The notes beneath the pieces were generated by a model. That model did not search any database. It had not been told where the DNA came from and saw only the letters and a list, made by a program, of their open reading frames with translations. This document shows, piece by piece, positions 8,535-16,420 of a stretch of DNA of 21,753 bases. Position numbers and translations under genes: made by a program. Source of the stretch: JAYEJW01 sp034716535 (GTDB lineage Bacteria; Pseudomonadota; Gammaproteobacteria; Chromatiales; Chromatiaceae). Location: the NCBI GenBank assembly GCA_034716535.1, contig JAYEJW010000628.1, positions 1 through 21,753 of the forward strand, in the 5' to 3' direction. The first letter of the stretch is position 1. Each line of letters opens with the position of its first letter.

Positions 8535-8543
8535 CTATCGGAT

Positions 8544-8623
8544 GTACGTCGGGTTAGCGCAGCGTAACCCGACGGTCCAGCGCCGAATGTCGGGTTACGG
8601 CCTGACGGCCTAACCCGATCTAC
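8544..8623. repeat. Composite REP-like palindrome (TAACCCGAC family), copy 2
   Basis: GTCGGGTTA (8548-8556) pairs with TAACCCGAC (8565-8573). A second, inverted pair is TCGGGTTACGGCC (8590-8602) with GGCCTAACCCGA (8607-8618). The outer edges GTAC (8544-8547) and CTAC (8620-8623) give the unit an overall dyad. It shares core and edge with the element at 137-245. It fills the 91-base gap between the radical SAM stop and the PPO start, where it could stabilise the upstream mRNA or reduce read-through. Confidence 0.82.
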
Positions 8624-8625
8624 AA

Positions 8626-10659
8626 TCACTTCTTCAACTCCGCCTTCATGCGCTCGATCATGTCGCGATCGAGGGCCCCCAGACCACCGCCGTCCGGGTC
8701 CTGATGGGACTCCACATAGTCGCGAATGGCGGCGAAGCGCTTGGCGCCCTGGTCGTTGTCTTTGAGCCGGGGTACGCGCTCTTTTGCGACCTCGTAGGCG
8801 TCGAAGGACAGCTCGCTCATGCCGAAGCCCTTCATGCGCCGCACCGCGCGCATCATGGCCCGGTTGCGGAAGCGGGTGAGGTCGTTCGAGGCGATGCGGG
8901 CCAGTCCCTCACGACGAGCGTTGAATTCTGCCGCCTTCTTGATCCCGCCGCGCACGAGTTCCGGGGCCGAACGTACCCGCGCCAGGGCATCCGGTTCCCA
9001 TTCCACACCGGCCATCTGTTCATCGGCGAAACGTTCCACGTCCTCAGCGTCCACCGTAGGCGATTTCCGGCGTTTGGCCTCTTGCTCCGCGGCCGCCTCC
9101 AGCGTCGCCTGCATGAACAGGCGCACCTGTGGCGCCTTGGGGTCGAGGATCTGCTCCAGCGCGTCTTCCGCCGCCGTGCTCCAGCGCATGCGGCGCCCCG
9201 GCTCGTCTTCCTCTTCCAGCCGGGTTAGGAGCCGCATGTTGACTTCCAGCCGCCCCTCGGAGCGGGCCACATCCTCGGCCACCTGGCGTACGCCCTCGCG
9301 CAGAAAGACGGGAAGCGATTCCAGGTGCTGCCGCGCCTCCGAGGTCCAGGCCAGGTCGGGGTCGTTCTGGATTGGCGCGGTGCCGGCCTCGGCGATGGAG
9401 CGGAGCTGTGCGCCCGGGCGAGACGGCATGCCTGCGCCGAAACGCCGTTGTGCCAGTACGGCCATGTCCTCGGTCGTGACCCGACGGCGCCCATGTTCTC
9501 GGACGTAGTCCTCCGCGCGCTTCTTCACCATCTTGCGCAGGAAGCCGGGCACCCTGGAGAGCCGCTGCTCGGCTTCCGGGTCCCATGCGGTGTCCACGGC
9601 CGAGGCCTCGGTCAGGGGCTCGATGATGGGCCCGCTACGGGGCTGGTAGCTGCACCAGGGGTCGGCGTCCATCAAGCCCTGTCCCAGCGCCAGGGGGCGG
9701 GCGCGGCAGCCGCCGCAGAGTCTCTGGAACTCGCAGTCGCCGCACTTGCCCCTGAGCCGCGGCGCGCGCAGGTCGCCGAAGGTCGGGGATGCGTCCCAGA
9801 TCGCCCAGAAGGGCGTGTCGCGGATGCTGCCTTCCTCGTCGGGAATATAGGGACAGGCGGTGATGCCTCCCTCCGGCGTGACCCGGCAGTAGTGGATGCC
9901 GGCCAGGCAGCCCCCACCCTCGTAGCCCTGGGCGCGGGTGAGGGGGGACTCGGGGTTGCGCTGGTAGGCGATCCGCTTGAAGTGGGGGGCGCAGCGCGCG
10001 CGCACCATCAGCCCGTCGGAACGCTCCTGGGCCTCGACCAACTGCTCCAGTACCCGCTCATAGGTGGCGGAGGTGATGTCGCTCATGGATTCGCCGCGAC
10101 CGGTGCAGACCAGGAAAAAGACATTGAGCAAGTGGGCGCCCACCGAGCGGGCGAACGCGATCATGGCCGGCACCTCGCCGGCGTTGGCCTCGGTGACCGA
10201 GAAGTGCACCTGGAACGGCAGCTCGAGGCGCCGGCAGGCCTCTATGCCCGAGAGGGTCTTCTCCCAGCTTCCGGGACAGCCGCGGAAGTTGTCGTGAAAG
10301 GCGGGGTCGAGGGAATCCAGACTGATGCCCATGCCCAGGGCGCCGGCCTGCTTCAGCGATGCCGCCCGCGCCTCGTCCAGCAGCACGCCGTTGGTGCCCA
10401 CGACCATGGTGAGCCCGAGGACGCTACCATGGCTCACCAGAGCCTCCAGATCGTGGCGCAACAGGGGCTCCCCGCCAGTGAGCACGACCATGGTGTCCGT
10501 GGAGCGGTCCGCCACCTGGTCCAGCAGCGCCTCGACCTCGCGCGTGGACAACTCGTCTGTCCCGCCCTGCGCCCGGGTGCCCGTGTCCATGTAGCAATGG
10601 GCGCAGGCCAAGTTGCAGCGGCGGGTGAGGTTGATTGCTAGTAGGTAGAGGTCGGTCAC
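8626..10659 (-). CDS. NirJ/AhbD-like radical SAM-SPASM protein with four C-terminal PCP_red-like repeats
   Basis: The N-terminal radical SAM domain has the CxxxCxxC cluster C15/C19/C22 (RRCNLACAHCY) and TGGEP (61-65). A SPASM-type auxiliary region follows with C251, C258, C269, C306, C309, C315, C318 and C336. The CGDC...CGGCRARPLALG...DP.C signature is that of the NirJ and AhbD enzymes, which alter tetrapyrrole side chains in haem d1 and alternative haem synthesis. Residues 356-600 hold four helical repeats of the type W-x-x-x-A-x-x-x-L-x3-P-x-x-x-R at about 358-406, 437-483, 492-548 and 553-600, resembling the C-terminal PCP_red module of BchB/ChlB. Known NirJ/AhbD proteins end near residue 380-400, so the 280-residue extension is unusual. 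The GTG start at 10659 overlaps the preceding stop as GTGA; upstream codons lie inside the previous gene. The exact substrate is unknown. Confidence 0.86.
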   Translation of the reverse strand: MTDLYLLAINLTRRCNLACAHCYMDTGTRAQGGTDELSTREVEALLDQVADRSTDTMVVLTGGEPLLRHDLEALVSHGSVLGLTMVVGTNGVLLDEARAASLKQAGALGMGISLDSLDPAFHDNFRGCPGSWEKTLSGIEACRRLELPFQVHFSVTEANAGEVPAMIAFARSVGAHLLNVFFLVCTGRGESMSDITSATYERVLEQLVEAQERSDGLMVRARCAPHFKRIAYQRNPESPLTRAQGYEGGGCLAGIHYCRVTPEGGITACPYIPDEEGSIRDTPFWAIWDASPTFGDLRAPRLRGKCGDCEFQRLCGGCRARPLALGQGLMDADPWCSYQPRSGPIIEPLTEASAVDTAWDPEAEQRLSRVPGFLRKMVKKRAEDYVREHGRRRVTTEDMAVLAQRRFGAGMPSRPGAQLRSIAEAGTAPIQNDPDLAWTSEARQHLESLPVFLREGVRQVAEDVARSEGRLEVNMRLLTRLEEEDEPGRRMRWSTAAEDALEQILDPKAPQVRLFMQATLEAAAEQEAKRRKSPTVDAEDVERFADEQMAGVEWEPDALARVRSAPELVRGGIKKAAEFNARREGLARIASNDLTRFRNRAMMRAVRRMKGFGMSELSFDAYEVAKERVPRLKDNDQGAKRFAAIRDYVESHQDPDGGGLGALDRDMIERMKAELKK

Positions 10660-12860
10660 GAGTTTCTCGGATCGTCCGGATCGAGATGGAATACTCCGCG
10701 CGACTGCCATTGCGCCTTGACCGCATCCACTGCCGCGTGGGTGACCCGATCCTGTCCGTTGCGCCGCGCCCAGCCCTCGATTTCCCGGGCCAGCATGCCA
10801 CGCACCATATCCGGTGCGCGTTGGATGCGGGCGCGGGCGTCCTCGCCCCACGGGAGGGTCTCGGTAAACGCGCCGGAGCCCTTCTCGAAGGCGCCGAGCA
10901 CGCCGGAAAGGAACTCGGCCTTTACCTCCTTCAGCCCCGACTTGACTGCCAGGGTCTCAGCGGCCTTGCGTGTCATATCGCGGCAGAAGCCCTGGGGCAC
11001 GGCGAGGAGTCGGTTCTCGGCGTCCGCGCCCCAGGCGAGCCCGGGTGCGTCCTGCGCCCGCTCGGGGCCCGCGGTGCCCTGGTGAAACGGGCAGCGGCCG
11101 GTGCCGGCGGTGTCCCGTGCTGCCTGCACCTGCATGTTCTGCTCCATGGACTGGCGCGCTCTCGCCAACCCGGCTTCCGCCAGCGCCAGGGTGATCTCAG
11201 TGGCCCCCTCGGCACGGACATGGTCTTCGATCCGCTCTCGCGATTTCTCCCGCATGAAACCCTCCGGCACCCGCGCCAGACGAGCCAGGGCCGCCGCCTG
11301 CCAGTGAAGCCCGGTGGATGCGTCGCCAGGGTCGGATTCCGAGGATTTCGCATCGGGCTCGCTTCCTTCACTGCACACTGTCCACTGCCCGCTGTCGACT
11401 TCCAGGAAGGCATCGATATGAGCCCGGGAGACCTCGCCCGCACCTTCGGCCCGGGCCTTCTTCTCCGCCTTCAGGCTCAAGCTGCCGCGCAGGGCCAAGT
11501 CCTTCACCGTGAGCAGGCCCGCGGTGGCGGCATCCGACCAGCGTATGGGGCCGGTGTAATCCTTGTTTCGATCGAGCTGCCCGGCGTCGTGGGCCTGGAC
11601 GATCTCCGCCATGGCCTGTTCGGCGCGGCCAGGCATCAGCTTGGCGGTCGCCTCTTCCACGAGCCGCTCGGTAATGACCGTATGGCCGCGCTCCTGCGCG
11701 TAGCGCAGGATGGCCATCCGCGCCATGGAGCGAACGAAGGAGGGGACACGGGTGATACGCGCCTCCGCCTCCTTGGTCCAGGAGGTGGACACGGCGGCCA
11801 GACGGTCCACCCGGGGGCAATGCTCCCGCGCGCTCAGCAGGACGGCGCAAGGCGCGTCTTCCAGCAACTGCTCGGCATTGCCGCCGATATCCAGTTCGTC
11901 GTCGGCGTGGATGCCGGTACGCCCCATCACCAGCAGGGACGGGCGGGCCTTGTTCAGATAGCGCCGGATTACGTCGTGGGGCTTGCCGTCCAGCAGCACC
12001 GTCTCAACCTCCAGGCCCCGGTCCCGGGCCAGGCTCGCCGCCACGGACAGGTGGCCCTGGTAGATCTTTGCCAAGCCGGAATCGATGATCTCCTCGTGCA
12101 GCTTCTCCTGATCTTGGAAGCGGAACACCTTGCCCGCCTCCTCGGACAGCACGCCGGCGATGCGGTTGAAGGCGATGTAGTGGTAATAGGGGTCGAAGGC
12201 GGCTACCACCTTGACCGGTACCCGCCACTCGGCGGCCAGGCCCAGGGCCGAGAGCAGGCCGCCGTATGCTTTAGGGGAGCCATCCACTGCCACCACGATG
12301 GGACCGGAAGAGATGCTGCGTGGGAGCTCTTTTATGACCAGGGTGTCGATCGACGCCCGCCGCGCGGTTCGCCGGCACACGGTGCCCAGGCGGCTGCCCT
12401 CCACCCGGCCCAAGCCGAGGGCGCCCAGGACCAGGAGGTCGTAATCCCCTCCGTTGGCTTCGCCCACGAGCTCGCGGTAGTTCTTGCCCTCCAGTGCGCG
12501 GCGCCGCGGAACGATCCCGGAGTCGTTCAGATGGCGCTCCACCTGGTCCAGGTAGGAATCCGAGATGATCCCCAGCCCCCGCGTTATCAGGTCGTCATGC
12601 ACGTCGCGTTGGCGCTCCAGCTCCTGTTCCTCCTGGAACTGTTCCGGCAGCCCCCCCTCCATCTGGCGGAATCTCTGGTCGTGCAGTTGTGCGGCGTAGA
12701 CGTGCACCCCGGTGACCTCGGCCCCCGACAGGCGGGCGACGGCAGCGGCCTCGCGGATGCTGCGGTTGGAGTGATCCGAGGAATCCACTGCCAGAAGGAT
12801 GGAACGGTAGGCGGGCAGGGACTCGAACGTGTCGTTGCGGGGCTGGGCCTGCGTGTTCAT
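10656..12860 (-). CDS. Tandem universal stress protein with five C-terminal PCP_red-like repeats
   Basis: Residues 17-178 and 185-345 are two universal stress protein domains. The first has a complete nucleotide-binding motif (G146-x2-G149-x9-G159-T160); the second has G313-x2-G316-x9-G326 but glycine instead of serine or threonine at 327, so its ATP binding is doubtful. Residues 359-717 carry five PCP_red-like repeats starting near W361, W441, W520, W610 and W671, each with the W...A...L...P/K...R pattern and a trailing helix. The linkers are low in complexity; the one after repeat 2 contains a heptanucleotide repeat. GAGGA lies 6 bases before the ATG. It overlaps the radical SAM gene by GTGA, so the two proteins carrying this rare repeat are co-translated. 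The function is unknown; a carrier, scaffold or regulator for tetrapyrrole or Fe-S handling is a guess. Confidence 0.86.
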   Translation of the reverse strand: MNTQAQPRNDTFESLPAYRSILLAVDSSDHSNRSIREAAAVARLSGAEVTGVHVYAAQLHDQRFRQMEGGLPEQFQEEQELERQRDVHDDLITRGLGIISDSYLDQVERHLNDSGIVPRRRALEGKNYRELVGEANGGDYDLLVLGALGLGRVEGSRLGTVCRRTARRASIDTLVIKELPRSISSGPIVVAVDGSPKAYGGLLSALGLAAEWRVPVKVVAAFDPYYHYIAFNRIAGVLSEEAGKVFRFQDQEKLHEEIIDSGLAKIYQGHLSVAASLARDRGLEVETVLLDGKPHDVIRRYLNKARPSLLVMGRTGIHADDELDIGGNAEQLLEDAPCAVLLSAREHCPRVDRLAAVSTSWTKEAEARITRVPSFVRSMARMAILRYAQERGHTVITERLVEEATAKLMPGRAEQAMAEIVQAHDAGQLDRNKDYTGPIRWSDAATAGLLTVKDLALRGSLSLKAEKKARAEGAGEVSRAHIDAFLEVDSGQWTVCSEGSEPDAKSSESDPGDASTGLHWQAAALARLARVPEGFMREKSRERIEDHVRAEGATEITLALAEAGLARARQSMEQNMQVQAARDTAGTGRCPFHQGTAGPERAQDAPGLAWGADAENRLLAVPQGFCRDMTRKAAETLAVKSGLKEVKAEFLSGVLGAFEKGSGAFTETLPWGEDARARIQRAPDMVRGMLAREIEGWARRNGQDRVTHAAVDAVKAQWQSRGVFHLDPDDPRNS
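11369..11396. repeat. Heptanucleotide tandem repeat inside a coding linker
   Basis: Four 7-base units read CACTGCA, CACTGTC, CACTGCC and CGCTGTC on the plus strand. The tract is 28 bases, not a multiple of three, and encodes the odd stretch DSGQWTVCSEG in the linker between PCP_red-like repeats 2 and 3 of the stress protein gene. Gain or loss of one unit would shift the frame. Confidence 0.7.
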
Positions 12861-12932
12861 GTATTCCTCGAAGGTTCGGACCGGCCACGCCCGCCGGAGG
12901 GAGGGTTTGGCGAGTGCGGCCGGCCCGAGAGC

Positions 12933-13058
12933 TCAGGAGAAGATCGCGTAACCGAAAATCACCGAGACCACCGCCAGGTTGACTAGCCCGCCGGCGATAA
13001 CCAGCCAGTCGAACGGCGTGAAGCGGCGGCTTTGGGGTCTGTCGGACGGCGGGTTCAT
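12933..13058 (-). CDS. 41-residue single-pass membrane peptide
   Basis: I do not recognise this peptide. It has a polar, arginine-containing N-terminus (1-14) and one hydrophobic helix filling the rest (about 17-40), ending in FGYAIFS. The evidence that it is real is its translation signal: AAGGAG lies 7 bases before the ATG and ends at the stop codon of the cupredoxin-like gene, leaving only 4 bases between the two genes. The expected topology is N-in with the C-terminus at the periplasmic face. It resembles in size and layout the small accessory subunits of respiratory complexes, and similar small peptides begin the divergent oxidase operon. The 72 bases between it and the stress protein gene hold only that gene's ribosome binding site. 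Confidence 0.7.
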   Translation of the reverse strand: MNPPSDRPQSRRFTPFDWLVIAGGLVNLAVVSVIFGYAIFS

Positions 13059-13062
13059 GTCG

Positions 13063-13797
13063 TCACTCCTTGAACGCGAAGTCCGCTGTGGCAGTGCCGT
13101 CGGCCGTCACTTCCACCTCGCCCTTTTGCTCCTTCAGGGTGCCGTGCCAGGCAACGATCTTGTACTTGCCGGCGGGGACGTTGTCGATCGTGTAGCTGCC
13201 ATCGTCTGCGACTTGCACGGAGTAGGGGCTTTTGGCCACGAACACGAAGCCGTGCATGAAGTCGTGGGCGTCGCACTCCACCTTCATGGCGTCGCCGCGC
13301 TTGAGTTTGACCGCCTTTGTCACGGTGCCAGGCTTGGGCTGGCTGACGTTGAAAACGGTCTTCTTGGCCCGTCCCATGATCTCGTAGGTGTGGATGTTGT
13401 GCAGCACCGGGTCGGAGTTGATCGCGTCCAGGTCCGTGCCGTTCTTCATGACCTGGAGGAATGGCTTGAACTCGCAGTTCTCCTGGTTGATTTCGGTCTT
13501 GCTCAACTCGGCCGGAAACGGTTTGCCCTCTTTTACCTTGTCCAGATAGACCACCACGTCGTTGAGGGCGTCGCCGTTGACTCGGACGTAATCGATCTCG
13601 CGGGTGCCGGTGCCACAGACGTCGTTGTCCTTCGAGATGGTGTAAACATTGGGCGCGGGGTCGTCACCGCTGAAGGTGACCTTGCCGCTGACGGTGCCGC
13701 CGTTGGCGACCTCCACCTCCGTGTATTTCGCGGCCTCGGCGGCCAGGGGCAGGACGACAGCAACGGCGATGGTCAGGGCGGTGAGCCTGGTTTTCAT
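13063..13797 (-). CDS. Secreted cupredoxin-like protein with a carboxypeptidase-regulatory-like end
   Basis: The 244-residue protein starts with a clear signal peptide (1-23, cut near AEA-AK), so it acts in the periplasm. The middle part looks like a type 1 copper fold: candidate ligands are H133 or H136 in LHNIHTYE and the C175-x2-H178-x2-M181 loop in VECDAHDFMHGF. Residues 197-241 form a small beta domain like the carboxypeptidase regulatory or CnaB-like fold (DDGSYTIDNVPAGKYKIVAW). Two more cysteines, C61 and C108, may form a disulphide. GAGG lies about 8 bases before the ATG. It sits 38 bases after the HEAT-repeat gene and 4 bases before the 41-residue peptide. A role as periplasmic electron carrier or copper donor for the divergent oxidase operon is reasonable but unproven. 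Confidence 0.8.
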   Translation of the reverse strand: MKTRLTALTIAVAVVLPLAAEAAKYTEVEVANGGTVSGKVTFSGDDPAPNVYTISKDNDVCGTGTREIDYVRVNGDALNDVVVYLDKVKEGKPFPAELSKTEINQENCEFKPFLQVMKNGTDLDAINSDPVLHNIHTYEIMGRAKKTVFNVSQPKPGTVTKAVKLKRGDAMKVECDAHDFMHGFVFVAKSPYSVQVADDGSYTIDNVPAGKYKIVAWHGTLKEQKGEVEVTADGTATADFAFKE

Positions 13798-13835
13798 GCG
13801 AGGTTTCCTCGTGTGTGGGATGGATCGGTTCGGCT

Positions 13836-16256
13836 TCAGGCCGGCTGCGCCCCGTCGGGGCGGAGCAGCTCGTCGAGCATTTCGACAGCGAAGCGGCGCT
13901 CGCCGCTGTCTGTACAGGTCGCCAGCCGCGAGAGCAGGGGTTGCTCGGCAGCGTCAGCGCCGAATGCGCGCAGCGCTCGGCCCATGGCGCGGGCCTGCTG
14001 GCCTTCTCCCGCGTAGGCGGCGTCGATGAGGTGCTGCACTGCCCGGGGTTGGGAGCTGTTCAGCGCAACAGCTCGGCTCAGGCGGGCCAGGGCGTCGGCC
14101 GCGGCCACGCGGACGCCCGGCTCGGGATCGCTCAGACGCTCCGTAAGGGCCTGCACCACGGTCTCCTGAGGTGCCTCGACCGGCACCATGTGACCGGCGT
14201 CCTCGGGGTCCGCGCCGCTCAGCGTCAGTTCGGCGAGGGCGCCGGCGGCGGCGATGCGCAGGTCGGAGCTGTCCTGCTCCAGCGCATCCAGCAACGGACC
14301 CAAGGCCGCCCGGTTTTTCAAATGGGCGAGGGCTCGGGCGCAGGCGGTTCGCTGTCCCTCTTCGCCGATGCTGAGCTGCGCCACCAGCGCGCCGGTGGCG
14401 TTCAACAAGGCCGGGTTGTCCGGAATGCGCGCGGCAATGGCCTCCAGCGAGAAAGCGGCGGCCGTGCGTACCTCTGCATCGTCGTCGACGAGCGCATGCA
14501 GCAGGGCGTCGATGGCCGGTGGGGAATCGCTGCCGGCCAGTATCCGGGCGCTCAGGCGCCGCACGTCCAGCTCGACGCTCAGGGTGCGGCTGGGGAACAG
14601 TTTTTCAGCCATCCGCTCGTTTTCGTCCAGTACGTCGAAGAACGACTGGACCGCCGGGTCGAACCGGTCGACTGCCGTGGCCTCGTCCTGGTCTTCACCG
14701 AGCAGCAGGGCCGCCTCCACGTTGTCGATGGAGATTGCGTCCAGGGTGGACTGGGCGGATCGCTGCGGCGGCAGGCCCAGGTCGCCCTCCGGGGCATCGG
14801 GCAGCGGGACTTCGCCTTCGGTGGAGACGTTTCCCGCAACACCGCCGCCGTTATCCGTGCTACTTTCCGGCCCCCGCGGCGCAGCTTCCCCGCGGAATTC
14901 CTTTAACGCGTCCGGCTGAAACTCGATGACCTGCTCCACCGGTTGCGGCGGCTCCGCATCCGGGTGCCCGTCTGCCGCATCGGGGACCTGAAGCCGCCCG
15001 GCCAGAGCGTCGAGGACCAAGTCCCGGGGTTCTCGTTCGCCTTCTCCCGCGCCTTCGAGGGCCATCAGAGCGGTCAATGCGCCGAGCCGTACCGGTTGCT
15101 CGGGATCGAGCACGGCGAGGGTGAGGGCGTCGAGCACATCGGCGTCCGCCCGGCTCCTGCGGCCCAGCGCCATGGCGGCCTGGCGGCGCACCTGCGCCGG
15201 ACGCTCGCGGTTCCGCAGGACCTCCAACAAACCCTCGCTGGCCTCGGCAGTGTCCGAGTGGCTCGCGAGCACCGCCGCCAGGGCGGCGATCTCCTCATCC
15301 TCGTGCGTCAGCAGTGCGAGGGCCTTCTCGGCGATTTCCGGGCTGATCTGACCGGTGCCCTGGCAGGATTGGAGAGCACCCAGCGCGGCTCGCACCACGG
15401 CGGGGGATGGATCGTCCAGCACCGGGAGTAGCTGCGCTCGAAGGAGATCGGTGCCCGCGTCCCGCGCCAGCTCCATGGCGGCGTTGGCGGCGGCTGCGCG
15501 TACGCTGTCATCCGGGTCGCGCAGCAACAGCAGCACCGCGCTCAGATAGCGGTCGGCACGTAACTGCGCCAGGGACTCGACCGCCGCGATCCGCACCTCT
15601 GGCTCCCCGTCCTGGAGCGCCCGGCCGAGTACCCGTGCGGCCATGTCGGAGCCCGAGTCCCCCAGGGCCCTGGCCGCGCGCCTACGGCCCTGTATGCTGC
15701 CGTAGTGCAGCCGATTGACAATCAGGTCGACGCCTTTGCCGCCGATCCGGGCCAGCGCGTGGAGCACCTGCTCCTCGATGTCCTTCGCATCCTCCGCTTC
15801 GAGGATCGCCTGGAGCGCCGGGAGCGCCGATTGGGCCTTGTGGCGGCCCAGAGCCTCCACCGCGGCGAGCTGCATATCCCACCAGTCGTCCCAGCCGTCG
15901 TCCCATTGCAAGTGCTCCGGGCGTTCGGAGGCCACGGCGACCAGGGCCTCGATAGCGCGTGGGCCTCCAATCCGGCCAAGGGACTCAGCGACCGCCCGCG
16001 CCACCTCGCCGTTGGGGTCCTTGCTCAGAGATTCGATCAATATCGGCACCACGTCCTCGGAACCGATCCGGCCAAGGGCCTCGGCGGCATCGACACACAC
16101 GTCGATGTCATCGTCCCGCAGGCATTTGACCAGCGCGGGGATGCCGGCCGGATCGCCCAAATTTCCCAAAACCCGCACGCAGTGACAGCGGTCGGCTTCG
16201 TCGCCTTCGTCGATCAGGCGAGTCAAGGCATTCAGGGCGGTTTCGTTGTCGGTCAT
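13836..16256 (-). CDS. HEAT-repeat (PBS-lyase-like) protein, 806 residues
   Basis: This is an alpha-solenoid protein without a signal peptide, probably cytoplasmic. Repeats of about 30 residues with the pattern D-x-x-x-x-V-R-x-x-A-A-x-A-L-G-x-I/L-G run from about 10 to 420 and again from about 560 to 800. They are split by an acidic, proline- and glycine-rich linker (about 425-555). Some repeats are close to the E/Y-type HEAT repeats of phycobilin lyases and deoxyhypusine hydroxylase, but no catalytic His-Glu pattern is evident. The segment 118-128 is rich in tryptophan and aspartate (WDDGWDDWWDM). A sigma-54 promoter (16296-16311) lies about 40 bases upstream of the ATG, making this the first gene of the minus-strand operon. 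A scaffold or assembly role is inference. Confidence 0.88.
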   Translation of the reverse strand: MTDNETALNALTRLIDEGDEADRCHCVRVLGNLGDPAGIPALVKCLRDDDIDVCVDAAEALGRIGSEDVVPILIESLSKDPNGEVARAVAESLGRIGGPRAIEALVAVASERPEHLQWDDGWDDWWDMQLAAVEALGRHKAQSALPALQAILEAEDAKDIEEQVLHALARIGGKGVDLIVNRLHYGSIQGRRRAARALGDSGSDMAARVLGRALQDGEPEVRIAAVESLAQLRADRYLSAVLLLLRDPDDSVRAAAANAAMELARDAGTDLLRAQLLPVLDDPSPAVVRAALGALQSCQGTGQISPEIAEKALALLTHEDEEIAALAAVLASHSDTAEASEGLLEVLRNRERPAQVRRQAAMALGRRSRADADVLDALTLAVLDPEQPVRLGALTALMALEGAGEGEREPRDLVLDALAGRLQVPDAADGHPDAEPPQPVEQVIEFQPDALKEFRGEAAPRGPESSTDNGGGVAGNVSTEGEVPLPDAPEGDLGLPPQRSAQSTLDAISIDNVEAALLLGEDQDEATAVDRFDPAVQSFFDVLDENERMAEKLFPSRTLSVELDVRRLSARILAGSDSPPAIDALLHALVDDDAEVRTAAAFSLEAIAARIPDNPALLNATGALVAQLSIGEEGQRTACARALAHLKNRAALGPLLDALEQDSSDLRIAAAGALAELTLSGADPEDAGHMVPVEAPQETVVQALTERLSDPEPGVRVAAADALARLSRAVALNSSQPRAVQHLIDAAYAGEGQQARAMGRALRAFGADAAEQPLLSRLATCTDSGERRFAVEMLDELLRPDGAQPA

Positions 16257-16295
16257 GGCGGTCTCGATGCCCGGATTGGATTTGGCTGATGACCA

Positions 16296-16311
16296 AGCAA
16301 TATCCTTACCA
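16296..16311 (-). promoter_or_regulatory. Sigma-54 (-24/-12) promoter of the HEAT-repeat/PCP_red operon
   Basis: On the minus strand the sequence is TGGTAAGGATATTGCT. The invariant GG (16310-16309) and GC (16298-16297) are separated by exactly 10 bases, and the -12 box TTGCT is ideal. The expected transcription start is near 16285, giving a leader of about 29 bases before the ATG at 16256. Confidence 0.72.
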
Positions 16312-16379
16312 GATATATTTATTTCTTTAGAAACAACGTGATGAATTCATTTGGTGGTGTCCGGTGATCGGGCTGATTT

Positions 16380-16416
16380 GCACAAACGTTTCAAACGGCG
16401 TGGGTGCGAGCACAAA
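16380..16416. promoter_or_regulatory. GCACAAA direct repeat with a GTTTCAAAC palindrome between
   Basis: GCACAAA occurs at 16380-16386 and 16410-16416, 30 bases apart (about three helical turns). The perfect palindrome GTTTCAAAC (16388-16396) lies between them. Their location, about 95-130 bases upstream of the predicted minus-strand start, is suitable for an enhancer. That they bind the local regulator is a guess. Confidence 0.35.
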
Positions 16417-16420
16417 TCCG

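Noticed and set aside
8535..8625. A sigma-54 or sigma-70 promoter for the PPO gene within the REP-like element
   Set aside because: No GG-N10-GC pattern with a TTGC box and no convincing -35/-10 pair is present on the minus strand.
9044..9586. Alternative-frame fragments inside the radical SAM gene as evidence of a frameshift
   Set aside because: The main frame is uninterrupted from 10659 to 8626, and the four repeats are all in that frame.
10635..12986. A 783-codon open frame on the plus strand opposite the stress protein gene
   Set aside because: It is the mirror of a real gene in high-GC DNA. The minus strand has domain motifs, a ribosome binding site and operon overlaps, while the plus frame has no family signature.
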